Source: DASPMP01 sp035248725 (GTDB taxonomy: Bacteria; Gemmatimonadota; Gemmatimonadetes; Gemmatimonadales; Gemmatimonadaceae). Taken from it: DNA of 36,516 bases. Each line of letters opens with the position of its first letter. Position 1 is the stretch's first letter. Where the stretch lies: positions 1 to 36,516 of the forward strand of contig DATFHG010000157.1 in assembly GCA_035248725.1 (NCBI GenBank), read 5' to 3'. This document shows positions 1-7,741 of this stretch, piece by piece. A program made the position numbers and the translations under genes. The notes under the pieces are model-generated. The model made no database searches and had not been told where the DNA came from. It saw nothing but the letters and a program-made list of their open reading frames with translations.

Positions 1-5
1 TTGGA

Positions 6-1016
6 TTAAGACGTCTCGCCCGGGCGCGAATCCCTCAGCAGCTCGTCGATCGCCGCGGTCTGCGCCGCGCGCTCCGCGGCGGCGTCGGCCTCCTTCATTA
101 ATTGCAGACGGTGCCGGTCACGCCTGCGCCGTGCCACGTACAGCGGCGTCAATATGAACAACAGCAGCATTCCCGCGATCGTCACATTGCTCACGAGCGC
201 GAGGACACCGTATTGCCTGCGCGTCCGCGAGCGCCAGCGCTCCTCGAACGTTGCCGCCGTCTCACCATACGCGAGCCGCACGGCACGATCGAACGTTCCC
301 GACTCGCGCCAATACCTGAAGAACAGCGTGAGTCCGCGCGCACGATCTGTCTGCGCGAGCTCGGCGACCGCGCGGTAGGCGAGCGCGTACGCCGATTGCG
401 CGGCGTTCGCCCCACCGTTGAACGACTGGTCCAGCTCCTCGAGCGTGGGCATGCCGCGAATCGCGAGCGCGACGTTGGTCATCAGCACCTCTTCGCGACC
501 CCACTCGCGGGCCGCGTAGCTCGCGTAGCCCTCATCGAACCATCGTGGTGGCAGATCGCCGAGATACTCGTGCAACGCCAGATGCGCGACCTCGTGCCGC
601 AGCACGGCGATGGGGTCGCCCGCGTCGGATCCGGCGCGGCTGCCCTGCAGCACGATGCGGCGCGATTCCGGAAATGCGATCGCGCTGCCCCACTCGGGCG
701 CGCCGCCGGCCCACTGCCGAAACGTCGCCTTGTCGGGCGCGATCGCGACGATCACGCGCTGCTGGGGACGCGGCAAACCGGGAAACGTGTCCGTGGCAAC
801 GGCGCTCGACGCAAGCGACGTCGCCAGCTGCCGGTCGCGCGGATAGAACAGAAAGACGAAGCGGCCGCGATCCAGACGCAGCGGAGCCTCGCCCTGAGGC
901 GGGAGGCTGTAGGCGGGAGCCGGGAGCAACGCCACGAGCGCGAGAGTCATTCGCGCGAGAAACGAACGGCGGCCACGCGATCGACGCCCGCTCCCGCCTC
1001 CCGCCTCCCGCCTCAC
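6..1016 (-). CDS. Membrane-anchored HExxH peptidase MA-like protein
   Basis: Probable exported zinc-metallopeptidase-like protein. From the GTG at 1016 it is 336 residues. It carries HEVAH (about residues 141-145), followed by W-F-D-E-G-Y-A with a Glu about 17 residues later, the ligand arrangement of peptidase MA/gluzincin families. A C-terminal hydrophobic segment (about 283-304) is followed by an Arg-rich cytoplasmic tail. The GTG lies three bases after the upstream stop and has a GGAGGG-type Shine-Dalgarno inside the end of the upstream gene. It gives an N-terminus R-R-S-F-L-A plus a hydrophobic stretch, which resembles a Tat signal. The ATG at 950 (314 aa) is the alternative, but it has no visible ribosome site. 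The n-region is encoded by one arm of a heptamer repeat. It is last in the MglA/PATAN operon. Substrate unknown, and catalysis is not proven by the motif. Confidence 0.72.
   Translation of the reverse strand: MRREAGGGSGRRSRGRRSFLARMTLALVALLPAPAYSLPPQGEAPLRLDRGRFVFLFYPRDRQLATSLASSAVATDTFPGLPRPQQRVIVAIAPDKATFRQWAGGAPEWGSAIAFPESRRIVLQGSRAGSDAGDPIAVLRHEVAHLALHEYLGDLPPRWFDEGYASYAAREWGREEVLMTNVALAIRGMPTLEELDQSFNGGANAAQSAYALAYRAVAELAQTDRARGLTLFFRYWRESGTFDRAVRLAYGETAATFEERWRSRTRRQYGVLALVSNVTIAGMLLLFILTPLYVARRRRDRHRLQLMKEADAAAERAAQTAAIDELLRDSRPGETS
895..1016. repeat. Heptamer inverted repeat R1 at the peptidase start
   Basis: The arms are 895-926 (GGCGGGA-type units) and 991-1016 (GCCTCCC units repeated three times). 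They are complementary and separated by about 64 bases. The element spans the signal-peptide coding region of the peptidase gene. It belongs to the same family as the repeats near 12521, 15444, 16633, 29712 and 36104. Confidence 0.75.
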
Positions 1017-1018
1017 GA

Positions 1019-1879
1019 CTACGGCTCCCCTCCCTCCTCCACCGTCTTCACCGCCTCCGCGCACCGCTTGCCCCACGGATTGAACTTGTTTGTGGCGTAG
1101 CCCTTCTTCCACGCGTCCAGCGCCTCGTCCTGCTGTCCATTGAACCAGAACGCGCGCCCGAGCTCGTAGTACGCCTCGATCAGATTGGGGCCGAGGACGA
1201 TGGTCTTCTGAAAAAAGGTCTGGGCATCCTCGAACATGTCGCGCTCGAGATAGACCAGCCCGAGATAGAAGTGCGCGTACAACGTGGCTTTCTTGTCGTT
1301 GTCGAGCCGGATGGCGCGCGACAGATGCTCGATGGCTTCGTTCCACACCCGCTTCTTCAGCGAGATGTAGCCGACGTTGATGCGCGCGAGCGAGTTCTGT
1401 GGCTCCTTGATGAGCACCTTCTGGAACCAGCCCAGCGCCTCGTCGTACTTTTCCTGGAGCATCAATGCCCAGCCGAGCAGCGCCTGCGACTGCGCATCGT
1501 TGGGCGACAGCTCGATCGCCTTCTTCAGCGCCTGCTCGGCCGCCTCGTAGTCGCCGAGCGAGAGGCGGCTCCAGCCTTTCTCGATGAAGGTGGAAGCGCC
1601 GATGTGATCCTCGTGCACGACCGGCTTTTCGGCGATGAACTCCGGTGCGAGCGTCTGGCCGGCCTGCAACGCCTTCCATTTGTCGACGAGCTTCTTGACG
1701 TCGTCCTTCAGCGCGGTGAGGTCCGCGATCTCCTGTTCGATGGATTTGAAGAACGTGATGATCTCGGTCTTCAGCTCGTCGCGCCGGGCGCCGGCCTCGG
1801 GCGCCTCCAGCTTGGCGTCGAGGGTATGCAGCATCGATCGGTGCGCCGATATCGCGCGCGCGACTATTTGCTCAGCCAT
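1019..1879 (-). CDS. TPR protein with N-terminal helical region
   Basis: A 286-residue soluble protein. Residues about 1-75 look like an amphipathic or coiled-coil helix rich in charged residues (for example K-S-I-E-Q-E-I-A-D-L). From about 100 to 275 there are four to five TPR units with typical W/Y-x-x-G-x-A-x-x-x-x-x-x-A spacing, for example around G-D-Y-E-A-A-E-Q-A and E-K-Y-D-E-A-L-G-W. TPRs mediate protein-protein contacts, so this is probably an adaptor in the MglA/PATAN operon. It follows the PATAN-TPR gene after 42 bases. Its ATG has no obvious Shine-Dalgarno, and its stop abuts the peptidase start. No enzymatic motif was seen. Confidence 0.85.
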   Translation of the reverse strand: MAEQIVARAISAHRSMLHTLDAKLEAPEAGARRDELKTEIITFFKSIEQEIADLTALKDDVKKLVDKWKALQAGQTLAPEFIAEKPVVHEDHIGASTFIEKGWSRLSLGDYEAAEQALKKAIELSPNDAQSQALLGWALMLQEKYDEALGWFQKVLIKEPQNSLARINVGYISLKKRVWNEAIEHLSRAIRLDNDKKATLYAHFYLGLVYLERDMFEDAQTFFQKTIVLGPNLIEAYYELGRAFWFNGQQDEALDAWKKGYATNKFNPWGKRCAEAVKTVEEGGEP

Positions 1880-1921
1880 GCGGGAAGAATACGGCGGTGG
1901 TCCGAGCAGCGGTACGGCGGA

Positions 1922-3538
1922 TCACCGCGCGGGCACGGCGTCGAGGCTCTTGCGCACCGCGGCATTCTGCGGATCGATCTCGAGCGCGCGCTTCCAGTAG
2001 CGCACCGCGGCGTCGCGATCGCGCCGCGCCATCGAGATGGTGCCGAGCTTGTGGTACACGTCGTCGCCCAGCTGCGGATCGGCGACGATCGCGTGCTCGT
2101 ACGCTTGCAGCGCCTCCTCGTGCCGGTTCGCGCGATAACAGAGGTCGCCGATGTTCTTGTGGAGCTGCGGGAGCGACGGATCGTCGGTGAGCCCACGCTC
2201 GGCGGCCTGCAGCGCGTCCTGATACTTCCCCTGCCGCTCGAGGAGCACTGCGAGATTGTTGTACAGTGCGCCGACGTGCGGATGGTGTCCCACCGCTTCT
2301 CCGAGGATCTCGACGCCGCGCGCGATGTCGCCGCGCACCGCGGCGGCGAGGGCGGAGTAGTGGAACCACGCCGCCGACGGCCGCGCGCCCCACATCGGTC
2401 GTGCCTCGAGGAGCGCGCGTTCGGCGCCCTCGACGTCCCCCATGAGCAGGGACACCACGCCGATGGACGTATGGATGCGCGCGTCGCGACTGCCACCGCG
2501 TCGCAGCGCATCCTGCAGCGCGGTGAGCGCTTCCGCGTACCGGCCGGTACGCTCGAGCGCGATGGCGTAGTTGTAGAACGTCGCCGCGCGCGCGCCCGGC
2601 CGTTCGACCGCATCCTGGTACGCGCCGATGGCTTCGTCCCACTTGCTCTGCCGCAGGAGCACGAGGCCGACGTAGAATCGCACCGCGGCGTCGTCCTTGT
2701 TGACCTCGAGCGCCAGGCGGAACTCGCGCAGCGCTTCCTCGTACATGTTCGTCCGGTAGAACGCGATGCCGAGATTGCGGTGCTCGTCGACCTTGACGTC
2801 GGGGATCGCGGTGAGGCCGATCTTGCTCTTGCGACCCATGCGGTGCACGAGCCCCGCCGACAGCAGTCCGTAAAGCGCCTTCCCGACCTCGAACTCCACC
2901 AGCCCCGACGCCTCCACGAGATGCGTGACGTCGCGACGCCCGTCGATGTACTGCAGCACGGCCTGCTGTTCGCTCGTGAGCGGCAGATCGGTAGCGGCGA
3001 GCTTGCGCCAGTCCGCGTCGAACACGACGTCGAAGCTCGGGATCTTCTTCTCGATCAGCCCCCACTCATCCACGCGGCGCGCGCCCTCGAGCAGCAGCGA
3101 CTCGGGCCCGATCGACACGAGGAGATCCTGCCGCTCCGGCCGGACATCGACCTCGAAATTGAACGTGCCCTCGTTCCAGGTGAACAGCAGGTAGACGGCT
3201 TCCTCGATCTGGATGCGGACGTGCTCGTGCAGGCGCTCGCGCGAAATGAAGCCGAGGTCCACGAGCAGATCGCCGATGCGCTTGTCGCGCTGCTTCGACT
3301 GGGCGTCGATCGCCGCCTGGAGCTGCTCCGCGGCGATCACACCCGCCTTCACGAGCATGTCGCCGATGCGGTCGCGCCGGTTCACGATCGAGGCGTACGA
3401 GATCTTTCCCTTGTCGAAGTAGATGTAGCCGAAGTTGTTGCCGTGCGTGACGCTGAGGCAGCCGGTCTTCTTCCCCATCGCCAGCAGCTGCAGCACGTCG
3501 GGGAGCGACGCTTCGCGGAGTGAGCCCTTGATCGCCAT
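1922..3538 (-). CDS. PATAN (DUF4388)-TPR protein with a double MshEN-like motif
   Basis: 538 residues. The N-terminus (M-A-I-K-G-S-L, with K-K-T-G-C-L-S-V and I-Y-F-D-K-G-K-I) is a PATAN/DUF4388 signalling domain. Two 24-residue segments follow, about 57-80 and 87-110. Each starts R-I-G-D, has Gly at its tenth position, Leu at 17 and Gln at 24. This is the pattern of the GspE/MshE N-terminal domain that binds cyclic di-GMP in MshE. The PATAN fold resumes at about 115-160, then a helical region resembling the C-terminal half of the 213-aa paralogue in this operon. TPRs fill about 260-538. The start ATG directly follows the TAG of the tandem-DnaA gene. Likely role: second-messenger-responsive scaffold (inference). 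Ligand binding is untested. Confidence 0.85.
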   Translation of the reverse strand: MAIKGSLREASLPDVLQLLAMGKKTGCLSVTHGNNFGYIYFDKGKISYASIVNRRDRIGDMLVKAGVIAAEQLQAAIDAQSKQRDKRIGDLLVDLGFISRERLHEHVRIQIEEAVYLLFTWNEGTFNFEVDVRPERQDLLVSIGPESLLLEGARRVDEWGLIEKKIPSFDVVFDADWRKLAATDLPLTSEQQAVLQYIDGRRDVTHLVEASGLVEFEVGKALYGLLSAGLVHRMGRKSKIGLTAIPDVKVDEHRNLGIAFYRTNMYEEALREFRLALEVNKDDAAVRFYVGLVLLRQSKWDEAIGAYQDAVERPGARAATFYNYAIALERTGRYAEALTALQDALRRGGSRDARIHTSIGVVSLLMGDVEGAERALLEARPMWGARPSAAWFHYSALAAAVRGDIARGVEILGEAVGHHPHVGALYNNLAVLLERQGKYQDALQAAERGLTDDPSLPQLHKNIGDLCYRANRHEEALQAYEHAIVADPQLGDDVYHKLGTISMARRDRDAAVRYWKRALEIDPQNAAVRKSLDAVPAR

Positions 3539-5485
3539 CTAGATCGGCTCCTCGATGAGACGCGGGCTGACGTCCGGCATGTGCCACACGATCTTCTCGT
3601 CGTCCAGAAAGAACGTGTCGGCGCTCTGCAGCTCCGGGACGTGCATCGTCGGCTGCGCGGCTTCCAGCTCCTGCTTCGCGAGCGCGAGCGACACGGGCAC
3701 GCGCGCGATCTCGGACGCCGCGACGAGCCGGTGCACGACGCCGATGACCTCACGCACGCTCGCGGCGGCGCGCGACGCGAGGTACTTCACGAGCTCCGGT
3801 CCGTCGTTGTGCGGCACGTCGCTCAGGTAATGCTGATACAGGCGCACCCGCAGCAGCGGATCGGGCTGCTGGATCTCGACGACGAGTCCGCCCTCGAAGC
3901 GGGAGCGCAGCCGCTCCTCGAGCCCGTCCAGCTGCGCTGGCGGCCGATCGCTCGCGAACACGAGCTGGCGCCCCTCGCTGTACAGCGAGTTGAAGACGTG
4001 AAACAACTCTTCCTGCGTGCGTTCCTTCCCCGCCACGAACTGCACGTCGTCGATCACGAGCGCATCGGCGGATCGATACGTGTTGCGCCAGCGCTCGACG
4101 CTGCCGTCCTGCAGCGCCGCGATCAGCTCGTCCATGAACTGCTGCGCGCTCACGCAGCCCACGACCGCGGCGCCGCCGCTCACGTTGATGATCTCGTTGC
4201 CGACGGCATTCGCGAGGTGTGTCTTGCCCACGCCGCTCGGTCCGAAGATGAAGAGCGGGTTGTATTTCTTCCCCGGCTCCGCGATCACCGCATCGGCCGC
4301 GCGGACGGCGAGCTGGTTGCTGCTGCCCACCTCGTAGGCGCTCCGCGCAAACGTAGGCGACGGCCCCGGTGGCGGCGTGGCCCCGGAGAACGCGCGCGCC
4401 GCCAGCGCTTCGGCGTCCGCGACGCGTTCCGGATCGCGGAACACGTCGTTCGTCGTCAACGACGGGTCCACGGCGGCCGCCTGGTCCTCGAGCTGCTGCA
4501 GGCGCTCGATCGCGGCGAAGTACTCGCGCAGCGCGCCCTCGAAATCCGCTTTCGGTCCCGCGTTCTCCAGCAGCAGCTCGAGCTGCCGCGTGCGATATCC
4601 CTCGCCCTTCCAGTAGGTGACGGCCTCGGCAACCTTCACCTTCCACGGGTCGATCTGCTGCGCGACCGTCGTGGCGACGCCGGTCACGAAGCTGTCGAAG
4701 TCGAGCACGGGTCGCATCGCGCGGGAGAGCCGTTTCGGCGCCGCCGTGGACGGCGCGGCCGCCGCGCCGGAACTGGCGATGCCGAACATGGGACCCACCT
4801 GCTCGGGTCGCACCTGCTCGCCCCCGAGCGTCTGCGTGGCGATCAGCTTGTTCAGCGCGCCCTGCAGCTCGCGCACGTTGCGGAACTCCAGGCGCGCGAG
4901 CTCGTCGATCACGCCCTGCTGAAACCGCACGCCGCGCTCGTCGCACTTGGCGCGAAGGATCGCGATGCGCGTCTCGAAATCCGGTGGTCCGATGTCGACG
5001 ATGAGACCACCCGACAGGCGCGTGATCAGCCGCTCGTCGACGTCGGGGATCTCGGACGGCGGACGGTCGCTCGTCATGACCACCTGGCGTCCCGTGCCCT
5101 GCAGCGCGTTCAGCAGCCGCAGCAGCTCCGTCTGCGTCTCGCGTCGTCCCGTGAGGAACTGCATGTCGTCGATCAACAGCAGGTCCACACGCCCGAAGCG
5201 CTGCTTGAAGCGTTCGACCTCGTTGGAGGCGATCGCCGCGTGCAGCTGCTCGACGAACTCCTCGAGGGTCAGGTATTCGACGGTCAGCTGCGGCTCGCGC
5301 TGCAGCACAACGTTGCCGATCGCGCCGATGAGATGCGTCTTGCCCAGCCCGGAGCCGCTGTAGATGAAGAGCGGGTTGTACGTGAGGCCCGGTTGCTCCG
5401 CCACCGCGTGCGCCGCGGCGACGGCCAGGCGATTCGCGGAGCCGGTGACGAAGTTCTCGAAGCGATACCGCTGGTCGACCTGCAT
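3539..5485 (-). CDS. Tandem DnaA-like AAA+ ATPase without DNA-binding domain
   Basis: 648 residues with two DnaA/Hda-type AAA+ modules. Module 1 (about 5-235) has Walker A G-S-G-L-G-K-T (44-50), Walker B L-L-L-I-D-D (102-107), sensor I M-T-S-D (137-140), an arginine-finger segment E-R-L-I-T-R-L and sensor II V-R-E-L-Q-G. Module 2 (about 378-610) has G-P-S-G-V-G-K-T (415-422), A-L-V-I-D-D (475-480), A-S-D (511-513), E-R-L-R-S-R-F and V-R-E-V. Both look ATPase-competent. A 140-residue linker with a helical W-K-V-K-V-A-E-A-V segment joins them. No domain IV helix-turn-helix follows, so it is not the replication initiator. It lies six bases after mglA, suggesting an ATP-driven partner or remodeller of the GTPase system (inference). 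Confidence 0.88.
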   Translation of the reverse strand: MQVDQRYRFENFVTGSANRLAVAAAHAVAEQPGLTYNPLFIYSGSGLGKTHLIGAIGNVVLQREPQLTVEYLTLEEFVEQLHAAIASNEVERFKQRFGRVDLLLIDDMQFLTGRRETQTELLRLLNALQGTGRQVVMTSDRPPSEIPDVDERLITRLSGGLIVDIGPPDFETRIAILRAKCDERGVRFQQGVIDELARLEFRNVRELQGALNKLIATQTLGGEQVRPEQVGPMFGIASSGAAAAPSTAAPKRLSRAMRPVLDFDSFVTGVATTVAQQIDPWKVKVAEAVTYWKGEGYRTRQLELLLENAGPKADFEGALREYFAAIERLQQLEDQAAAVDPSLTTNDVFRDPERVADAEALAARAFSGATPPPGPSPTFARSAYEVGSSNQLAVRAADAVIAEPGKKYNPLFIFGPSGVGKTHLANAVGNEIINVSGGAAVVGCVSAQQFMDELIAALQDGSVERWRNTYRSADALVIDDVQFVAGKERTQEELFHVFNSLYSEGRQLVFASDRPPAQLDGLEERLRSRFEGGLVVEIQQPDPLLRVRLYQHYLSDVPHNDGPELVKYLASRAAASVREVIGVVHRLVAASEIARVPVSLALAKQELEAAQPTMHVPELQSADTFFLDDEKIVWHMPDVSPRLIEEPI

Positions 5486-5491
5486 GCGACG

Positions 5492-6094
5492 CTAGCGGGA
5501 GGCGGACGCGGCGCTGAGCCGCTTGAGCACGAGCTCGGAGATCGCGCGCAACGTCTCGAAGACGCCGGGCCCATGGAGCGCATCGCCCGGATAGTCGGGC
5601 ACAGCGCGGAAGTTGATGGCGTCCGAGAGCTCCGCGGGTGTGAGGATCAGGTCCTTCGGCAGGTCCTGCTTGTTGTACTGAATCACGAGCGGAACGGCGC
5701 GCGGATCGACGCTCTGCTCGGACAGGTTCTCGTGCAGGTCCTGGAAGCTCTCGATGTTCTCCTGGAGCTGGCGCGCCTGGCTGTCGGCGACGAAGACCAC
5801 GCCGTCGGCGCCCTGGAGCACGAGTTTGCGCGTCGCCTGGTAGTAGACCTGGCCCGGCACGGTGTACAGCTGGAAGCGCGTGGTGAAGCCGGAGATCGTC
5901 CCGAGGTCCAGTGGCAGAAAGTCGAAGAAGAGCGTACGGTCCGTCTGCGTCGCGAGCGAGACCATCTTGCCTTTGCGATCCTCGGGCACCTGCCCATAGA
6001 TGTAGTGGAGATTCGTCGTCTTGCCGGACCGGCCCGGCCCGTAGTAGACGATCTTGCACGTGATCTCGCGCGTCTGGTAATTGACGAGCGACAT
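5492..6094 (-). CDS. mglA: MglA-type small Ras-like GTPase
   Basis: 200 residues, the size of Myxococcus MglA. The P-loop G-P-G-R-S-G-K-T is at 19-26. The switch II region reads T-V-P-G-Q-V-Y-Y (79-86), the MglA signature in place of the Ras DxxG. N-K-Q-D (141-144) is the guanine-specificity motif. MglA proteins set cell polarity and recruit motility machinery when GTP-bound. Their GAP/partner is a Roadblock protein (MglB), and Roadblock genes lie immediately upstream. The ATG overlaps the TGA of the preceding gene by one base and has a GGGAGAG ribosome site about seven bases upstream. A longer in-frame reading upstream is only the overlapping gene in another frame. Confidence 0.93.
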   Translation of the reverse strand: MSLVNYQTREITCKIVYYGPGRSGKTTNLHYIYGQVPEDRKGKMVSLATQTDRTLFFDFLPLDLGTISGFTTRFQLYTVPGQVYYQATRKLVLQGADGVVFVADSQARQLQENIESFQDLHENLSEQSVDPRAVPLVIQYNKQDLPKDLILTPAELSDAINFRAVPDYPGDALHGPGVFETLRAISELVLKRLSAASASR

Positions 6095-6567
6095 CAGGCT
6101 CTCCCGAACAGGACGGCGAGATTGCGATTCAACTCGCGCTCGAAGTTCTCGTTCAGCATCGGCTCTGGAGCGTCGGGCGGGGGTGGCGCGGCCTTCGCGA
6201 GGTTCGCACGGAATTCGTCGAAGTACATGCGCACGAGCCCGAGCGAGCTGTCCTCGTCGAACACGGTGAGAAAAATGTAGGTCCCGCGCGCGGTTTGTGC
6301 TTCGGCGAGAAAGATCTGACGGTCCTTGCCGGCGTGGTGCAGCGAATCGAACGGCTTGCCCTCGAGCTGCCGCCCGAGCTCCGCGGCGGACACGTGGATC
6401 GCGGCGGCGAGCGCGCACGCGGACATGATGTCCATCGCGCGCGAGAAGCCGTGTTGCGCGAGGACCTGTCCCGTGGGATGCAACAGCAGGGCGAGCGACA
6501 CGCCCGCTTCGTCGACGAACTGCTTGAGCGGCGTCTCGATCCACGGCTCGACGGACGCCTTGATCAC
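6094..6567 (-). CDS. Roadblock/LC7-domain protein (MglB-like)
   Basis: 157 residues. Residues about 5-115 fit a Roadblock/LC7 fold: an initial amphipathic helix, the strand A-L-L-L-H-P-T-G-Q-V-L-A, a helix of small residues, and the strand pair Q-I-F-L-A-E / T-Y-I-F-L-T-V-F-D. A proline-rich linker and a C-terminal amphipathic helix follow (about 130-155), longer than in minimal Roadblock proteins. Position directly before mglA makes it the best candidate MglB-type partner or GAP. It starts at GTG, sharing a four-base GTGA overlap with the upstream gene. Its last base pair overlaps the mglA start. The GAP role is inferred from context only. Confidence 0.82.
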   Translation of the reverse strand: MIKASVEPWIETPLKQFVDEAGVSLALLLHPTGQVLAQHGFSRAMDIMSACALAAAIHVSAAELGRQLEGKPFDSLHHAGKDRQIFLAEAQTARGTYIFLTVFDEDSSLGLVRMYFDEFRANLAKAAPPPPDAPEPMLNENFERELNRNLAVLFGRA

Positions 6568-6911
6568 GCGAGCGACTCCGCCGCGCGCAGCATCTCCACG
6601 CGGATCAGCCCGACGTTGGCGGAGCGATCCGCGACCACCACGAGCACGATGTCGTCGCCGCCGATCAGACAGAGCCGCCCCGACTCGGCCTCGAGCTGCA
6701 TGAAGCCCGTGTCGCCGAAGCCCGCGGCCTGTGCCGACTTTCGCGCTTTGCGGTAGAGCGACGCCGCGAGCGCCGCCACGCGATTGCCGTCCTGTCCGAT
6801 CTGGAGGTTCGAATCGATGGTGATGCCGTCGCTCGCGGCGACCACGAGGCTGGCGCGTACGCCGCGCTGGCGCGTGAGCGAATCGAGAACGCCCGAGAAC
6901 TGGGAGCTCAT
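6564..6911 (-). CDS. Small Roadblock/LC7-domain protein
   Basis: 115 residues, the size of a single Roadblock domain. It shows the typical order: N-terminal helix with L-D-S-L-T-R-Q-R-G-V, strand S-L-V-V-A-A-S-D-G, a second strand and helix with A-A-L-A-A-S-L-Y-R-K, then Q-L-E-A-E-S-G-R-L-C-L-I-G-G and V-L-V-V-V-A-D. It is more canonical than the 157-aa neighbour. The ATG overlaps the stop of the TPR-Roadblock gene by four bases (ATGA), implying translational coupling. It probably homo- or heterodimerises with the adjacent Roadblock proteins and acts on the MglA GTPase. Which of the three Roadblock domains is the regulator cannot be told from sequence. Confidence 0.85.
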   Translation of the reverse strand: MSSQFSGVLDSLTRQRGVRASLVVAASDGITIDSNLQIGQDGNRVAALAASLYRKARKSAQAAGFGDTGFMQLEAESGRLCLIGGDDIVLVVVADRSANVGLIRVEMLRAAESLA

Positions 6912-7741
6912 GCGCCGCTCCCCGCTCCGCCTTTCGTGAGCCACAGCGTGGCGCGCGTGAGGCAGCGGTCGAGCAGACGCCGCAGCAGGCCGAGCGGCGT
7001 CGCGGGGGGCGCGGCCACGAGCATCAGGCCCCCGGTCGCGGGTCCATCGGCGGGCGTCGGCGACAGCGAGACCACCGCGGCCTCCGTCTCGAACAGGATC
7101 GATCGCCAGGCGCCGAGCGAGAGATGCTTCGTCGCGCGCAGCGCTTCGTCCGAGACGCCGGAGAGGCTGGCGCCGACGTCCTGCGCGACGTCGCGGCCGT
7201 CCGCCGCGTAGTAAGCGCCCGCGAGCACGAGCCCTTCGTTGTCCACCAGCATCGCGCTCTGATCGCTGGCGAGCAGGTCGGCGAACAGGGCGCGTGGATC
7301 CGCGGGCAGCTCCGGCGGCAGCACGACCTGCGAGACGCGCACGCCGCTGCTGCGACGGATGGTATCGATCGCAGCGGTCACGTCGCCGTCCTCCTCCACG
7401 CCCTGCGCCTGCACGAGCAGCTCTTCGGCTTCCTGCAGGCGTCCCTGCTGAAAGCGGACGAACGCCATGCCCTTGAGCGCGCCCACGTGGCCGGGGACGA
7501 GGCGCAACACCATCTCCCATTCGTCGAACGCGGCCTGCAGGTCGCCGCGGTCCGCCTGGATCCGCGCGAGCTGGTCGTGCGCATCGGGGTTGTGCGGATG
7601 CCGCTCGAGACCGCGGATCGCGACCTTGCGGGCGACGTCCAGCTGGCCCTGCCGACGCAGTGTCTCCGCGAGCGGCAGGAAGACGAGGCTGGACGGATCG
7701 CGCGCGAGCTCGTCGCTCCAGACCCGGACGTCGTCAGCCAT
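6908..7741 (-). CDS. TPR-Roadblock fusion protein
   Basis: 277 residues. Residues about 1-125 contain three TPR-like units (for example G-Q-L-D-V-A-R-K-V-A and G-D-L-Q-A-A-F-D-E-W). From about 145 to 255 the sequence has a divergent Roadblock/LC7 pattern: A-M-L-V-D-N-E-G-L-V-L-A-G, then a Gly/Ala helix, then S-I-L-F-E-T-E-A-A-V-V-S-L and L-M-L-V-A-A. A C-terminal helix follows. The fusion links the two protein families that dominate this operon and would tether a Roadblock partner to a TPR scaffold. The ATG overlaps the end of the PATAN gene by eight bases. The Roadblock assignment is by pattern and less certain than the TPR part. Confidence 0.75.
   Translation of the reverse strand: MADDVRVWSDELARDPSSLVFLPLAETLRRQGQLDVARKVAIRGLERHPHNPDAHDQLARIQADRGDLQAAFDEWEMVLRLVPGHVGALKGMAFVRFQQGRLQEAEELLVQAQGVEEDGDVTAAIDTIRRSSGVRVSQVVLPPELPADPRALFADLLASDQSAMLVDNEGLVLAGAYYAADGRDVAQDVGASLSGVSDEALRATKHLSLGAWRSILFETEAAVVSLSPTPADGPATGGLMLVAAPPATPLGLLRRLLDRCLTRATLWLTKGGAGSGA

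Noticed and set aside
895..1016. CRISPR array or phage attachment site
   Set aside because: Units are contiguous seven-base repeats without unique spacers, no cas genes and no integrase nearby.
545..3523. Very long plus-strand open frame (about 990 codons) opposite the TPR and PATAN-TPR genes
   Set aside because: Arg/Leu/Val-rich translation without domains; typical antisense shadow of high-GC genes. The minus-strand products carry clear families.
3539..5485. Chromosomal replication initiator dnaA and nearby origin
   Set aside because: No domain IV, two ATPase modules, and no cluster of DnaA boxes, dnaN or AT-rich unwinding region in the window.
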